A stretch of 5,584 bases of DNA. It comes from Anaeromyxobacter dehalogenans. Lineage in GTDB: Bacteria; Myxococcota_A; UBA9042; DTJE01. Of the stretch, positions 4,501-5,584 are shown piece by piece. Location of the stretch: NCBI GenBank assembly GCA_020722625.1, contig DYKK01000231.1, forward strand, positions 1 through 5,584. The letters run 5' to 3'. How positions within the stretch are numbered: position 1 is the stretch's first letter; each line of letters starts with the position of its first letter. The notes under the pieces were generated by a model. It worked only from the letters and a program-made list of their open reading frames with translations. It was not told the origin of the DNA and searched no databases. The position numbers were made by a program, and so were the translations under genes.

Positions 4501-5584
4501 TCGTCCACGCTGAAATCGCGCACGCGGACGCGGTAGGCGTATTGCGTGCCGGGATCCAGGCCGGTGTCCTCGTAGGTCCTCGCGACCTGCCAGCCGCTGT
4601 CGTGCCCGCCGCCGAGCACGCACTCGAACGAGTACTGGACGCCGCTCACGTCCGCGGCGGCGACGGCCGTCATGGTGACGGAGCCGGGACCCGTCACGGT
4701 CGGTGGCTGCTCCCACTCCATCGGGCTCGGGGCCGGCGGGAGCGTGTCGGGCGGGTCCGCGTGATAGAAGGCCGTCGGGGGGACGACCTGTTGGACGATC
4801 CCCGGCCCGTCATATCTCAGGACAAGCTCGGCAGCACCGGTATCTTCGTAGAACTCGACGCGGAAGGGGTGGTAGCCGGCCTCGAAGTACCGGACCACGG
4901 ACGCCTCCACCGGAGACCCCGAGCCGGGGATCTCGATGACCGGCTCGGCGTTCAGCCAGAGCCTCGAGCCGTCGTCCGAGCGGAGGTAGAACGTGTAGAG
5001 GCCCGGCTCCTCGATCCGCAAGAAACCACCGTGCCGACTCGCGAACGTGTCCGCGAACTCGGGTCCGAGTCCCGGCCACGGCATGTACGTCAACCTGTAG
5101 GCGATCTGCGCGTCGATCCGCTCCACGTCAGCGGCAAGTCCGCTCAGGTCAGGGAGCGCCTGGAGGTCCGCGTCGAAATCGAAGAAGCGCACGTGGAGCC
5201 CGGAGGCGTATCCTTCGTCCCGGTCGGTCGTCGCGGACGCCTCGGCTGACCAGGCCGTCTCGTTGAGGTTCGGGCTCTTGTCACGTGCCTTCACCCGGTA
5301 CGTGTACGTGTGGTCCGGCGCCAGCCCGACGTCCTCGTAGGTGGCGCCGTCCTGCCAGCCCCTGTCGTGACACGGCCCGGCGGAGCACTCGAAGTAGTAC
5401 TCGACACCGCTCGGGTCGGCGGCCGGCTCGGCCGTCATGGCGATCGAGGTCGTGCCGGTCGCGTGAGGGGCCTCGGCCCACCCCATCGGGTCCGGCTCCG
5501 GCGGCTCGACCTCGGCGCAGTGCGGCGTGTCCGGTGCGCCGCAGCCGCAGTCGCCGGGCGCGACCTTCATCGCATCGGCGGGAC
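1551..5584 (-). CDS. Giant exported multidomain protein with CotH kinase domain, 5' partial
   Basis: The frame ends at TAG (1551-1553) and stays open to the right window edge, so this is the C-terminal part of a longer protein. An ATG at 5568-5570 is not a credible start: it has no ribosome binding site or signal peptide, and coding sequence continues upstream as P-A-D-A. Counting residues from that Met, the domains are: end of a Cys-rich CGCG module (1-18), Fn3-like (22-117), PA14 (121-270), Fn3-like (275-371), PASTA (373-435 and 441-503), lamin-tail domain (507-660), Ig-like with an acidic loop (667-770), CotH kinase (778-1160) and second lamin-tail domain (1177-1336). The domains point to an exported or surface protein. 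CotH is an atypical protein kinase family (B. subtilis spore-coat CotH phosphorylates CotB and CotG), and its conserved residues look intact here. PA14 and PASTA suggest glycan or cell-wall binding. The protein stops three residues after the second lamin-tail domain, with no membrane segment, PEP-CTERM or LPXTG anchor. Substrate and biological role are unknown. Confidence 0.93.
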   Translation of the reverse strand, partial: PADAMKVAPGDCGCGAPDTPHCAEVEPPEPDPMGWAEAPHATGTTSIAMTAEPAADPSGVEYYFECSAGPCHDRGWQDGATYEDVGLAPDHTYTYRVKARDKSPNLNETAWSAEASATTDRDEGYASGLHVRFFDFDADLQALPDLSGLAADVERIDAQIAYRLTYMPWPGLGPEFADTFASRHGGFLRIEEPGLYTFYLRSDDGSRLWLNAEPVIEIPGSGSPVEASVVRYFEAGYHPFRVEFYEDTGAAELVLRYDGPGIVQQVVPPTAFYHADPPDTLPPAPSPMEWEQPPTVTGPGSVTMTAVAAADVSGVQYSFECVLGGGHDSGWQVARTYEDTGLDPGTQYAYRVRVRDFSVDENQSEPSAAVSVTTDTYVPDVVGLALSVAEAALVDAALALGDVTSEYSDTVPAGVVIGQSPAAGTVLPAGSSVALVVSLGVEPVGVPDVVGEPLSAAEAAITAARLTVGVVTLAASCTVAPGSVVSQEPGGGESAPKGSSVSLVVSKGPEQVVISEILYHPKVEVAREEFLELYNPCAYPVNLEGWTVLGLGGFTFGAGASIEAGGSVVLAEDAAAFQAAYGFAPDFVYAGASLSNGGEWLKVTTPTGAVADEVTYDDIPPWPVTPDGMGPSLEVIAPEEDNSTPRNWHACIAPAGSTPRAVNSVDAEGLPPWITQVGHGTPAAGEPIPVTAFVEDATTATLTYVIDWGNPVVVPMLDDGQNGDGDAGDGVYGAVIPGQPEGTLIRYRIDATGPTGTMGFPRDDDTVLYTGTYLAPAVATDLDVFHWLIEPSDYADALAHWATDLTEPALLFHDGVLYDGVQVRVRGQSSRGWPKKHWNFEFPKGHGFSAPAFTVDPVDSFNLQSAYSDKSYMREILSYETFRDAGSPSSVIAPVVVYQNGKFFGLYDYLEDRDSSNLQRHGLDPEGGLYKAFDSQCKDLPLDALPGPWEKQSPDDGDYTELFDFLTGINQLTGDARRDFLFDNLDIPAMINYHAASIVIHNNDQVAKNYFLYRDTNGTQRWSMLAWDLDLTFGRNFQGTVLNDDLFADLDVVPGRPGVSPSHPLFGDSEHQKWDYLWNRVIDAMLEEPDLRQMYYRRLRTLMDEFLAEGKYEARVDQIAALIADEAEMDRQTWGWYGAAETLDQAVARLKGEYLAPRRVHLFTTHRVDGEIPPAQSPNPVVVLHEIMYNPYDDPLDPPDLRDEGEFIELYNPSPTEAVDVSGWRIEGVGMTLPPGSVLLPGGYLLVVRNDVAFRQKYGPGHFVAGQYDGKLDNGGERLTLLDRAGVVVDEVTYDDNAPWPQEADGSGPSLELIAPTADNSVPEAWAASTVAGGTPGAANSVE
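1563..2042 (-). repeat. Lamin-tail domain, copy 2 (C-terminal)
   Basis: Residues 1177-1336 start with VVVLHEIMYNP and contain GEFIELYNPS, VSGWRIEG and DEVTYDDNAPWP, ending in GTPGAANSV. This is the bacterial lamin-tail (LTD) Ig-like fold, often found beside CotH domains. It is a diverged duplicate of the copy at 3591-4052: both share DEVTYDD..PWP, GPSLE.IAP, DNS.P..W and a closing NSV. Confidence 0.85.
2091..3239 (-). other. CotH kinase domain within the large protein
   Basis: This is residues 778-1160. Family landmarks are R820 and R822 in QVRVRGQSSR, followed by K831/K832; FNLQSAYSDKSYMR (857-870), the usual segment after the Lys; YQNGKFFGLYDYLED (894-908), the strand-turn-strand bearing a conserved Glu; HNNDQVAKNYFLYRD (997-1011), with D1000 and N1005; and AWDLDLTFG (1022-1030), with D1024 and D1026. 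In CotH kinases, conserved Asp residues in the last two blocks supply catalysis and metal binding. I assign roles by alignment from memory, so which Asp does what is an inference. No key block is missing. Confidence 0.88.
3261..3572 (-). other. Ig-like domain with acidic, probably Ca2+-binding loop
   Basis: Residues 667-770 lie between the first lamin-tail domain and CotH. The segment DDGQNGDGDAGDGVY (714-728) is dense in Asp/Gly and typical of a metal-binding loop in the beta-sandwich domain that often precedes CotH in bacterial proteins. RYRIDATGPTG (742-752) forms the expected later strand. The fold is inferred; the acidic loop is seen directly. Confidence 0.6.
3591..4052 (-). repeat. Lamin-tail domain, copy 1 (N-terminal side of CotH)
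   Basis: Residues 507-660 begin VVISEILYHP and contain EFLELYNPC, LEGWTV and DEVTYDDIPPWP, ending in STPRAVNSV. With copy 2 it brackets the Ig-like and CotH domains. At the DNA level the DEVTYDD-coding segment is still closely similar: about 3713-3749 compares with 1680-1715 on the plus-strand reading. This indicates a real internal duplication rather than convergence. Confidence 0.85.
4062..4454 (-). repeat. Tandem PASTA domains
   Basis: Residues 373-435 (YVPDVVGLALSVAEAAL onward, ending VALVVSLG) and 441-503 (GVPDVVGEPLSAAEAAI onward, ending VSLVVSKG) each show the PASTA pattern: VPDVVG, an AEAAL helix, a V-P-G turn, Q.P..G, and G.S.V.LVVS.G at the end. PASTA domains usually sit on the outer part of PknB-type kinases and penicillin-binding proteins and contact peptidoglycan or muropeptides. 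Here they belong to a protein with a different kinase fold. Confidence 0.9.
4458..4748 (-). repeat. Fibronectin-III-like domain, copy 2
   Basis: Residues 275-371 carry SGVQYSFEC, GHDSGW, TYEDTGLDPGTQYAYRVRVRD and a closing SVTTD. The later part, L.P.T.Y.YRV.A.D, is the classic Fn3 E-F strand signature. It is clearly related to copy 1 (5220-5507), and the two flank the PA14 domain. Confidence 0.82.
4761..5210 (-). other. PA14 domain between two Fn3-like repeats
   Basis: Residues 121-270 begin GLHVRFFDF and contain GFLRIEEPGLYTFYLRSDDGSRLWLN (in the range 182-207), then YFEAGYHPFRVEFYEDTGAAELVLRY (in 228-253) and PPTAFYH. The SDDGSRLWLN block and the G.HP.RVE.YE..G segment are the diagnostic PA14 features. 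PA14 commonly binds carbohydrate in enzymes and adhesins. It is an uninterrupted beta-barrel insertion between the two Fn3 copies. Confidence 0.88.
5220..5507 (-). repeat. Fibronectin-III-like domain, copy 1
   Basis: Residues 22-117 carry PDPMGWAEAPHATGTTS, SGVEYYFEC, GWQDGATYEDVGL and YTYRVKARDKSPN, ending SATTD. They match copy 2 block for block, but with an extra Cys (C62 and C67, against only C317 in copy 2), so a local disulphide is possible here only. It follows directly on the Cys-rich CGCG module at the window edge. Confidence 0.82.

Noticed and set aside
1797..5249. A 1,150-codon open frame on the plus strand, antisense to the CotH gene
   Set aside because: It mirrors the codon bias of the real minus-strand gene in GC-rich DNA, where stops are rare off-frame. 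Its translation is Arg/Val/Asp/His-rich without any domain, while the minus strand shows eight recognisable domains over the same bases.
5568..5570. The ATG at 5570 as the start of the CotH gene
   Set aside because: There is no ribosome binding site or signal peptide, and the reading frame with matching motif residues continues upstream to the window edge.
406..5584. ApbE and the CotH protein as one functional system, with the CotH protein as ApbE substrate
   Set aside because: The genes are convergent and not an operon. I scanned the visible large protein for the ApbE target pattern (D..[ST]GA[ST]) and found only a weak partial match, TPTGAV near residue 603, inside a lamin-tail domain.

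Overview
The window is GC-rich throughout, by inspection. It holds two complete or nearly complete genes in convergent orientation and a roughly 400-base non-coding stretch full of short repeats. No rRNA, tRNA, CRISPR array, transposase or phage gene is visible. The long secreted protein combines Fn3-like, PA14, PASTA, lamin-tail and CotH domains, and has an Fn3 variant carrying a 'GVEYYFEC...GW...TYEDTGL' signature. From memory, that style of protein is common in Planctomycetota and neighbouring PVC-type lineages (Kiritimatiellota, Lentisphaerota). The placement is an inference from protein style, not a database result.

Layout. Bases 1-405 carry no convincing gene. They hold two adjacent hairpins (50-70, 75-94), a 16-base direct repeat (114-129 and 153-168), a degenerate hexamer array (205-253), a six-copy heptamer array (308-349) and an inverted repeat just before the first gene (349-355 with 390-396). 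Bases 406-1470 (+) encode an FAD:protein FMN transferase (ApbE) with the family motifs intact. An 80-base convergent gap (1471-1550) has a small hairpin directly after the apbE stop. Bases 1551-5584 (-) encode the C-terminal 1,343 full codons of a giant extracytoplasmic multidomain protein: tail of a Cys-rich CGCG module, Fn3, PA14, Fn3, two PASTA, lamin-tail domain, Ig-like domain with an acidic loop, CotH atypical kinase, second lamin-tail domain. Its true N-terminus lies beyond the right edge of the window.

Function. Both proteins probably act outside the cytoplasm: ApbE attaches FMN covalently to exported redox proteins, and the CotH protein is a candidate exported protein kinase with several binding or adhesion modules. 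Nothing in the sequence shows that they work together. They are convergent, and I found no ApbE target motif in the visible part of the large protein. The points most worth following up are the domain assembly around an apparently intact CotH kinase, the run-off N-terminus with a specific prediction for the missing residue, and the repeat mosaic upstream of apbE.
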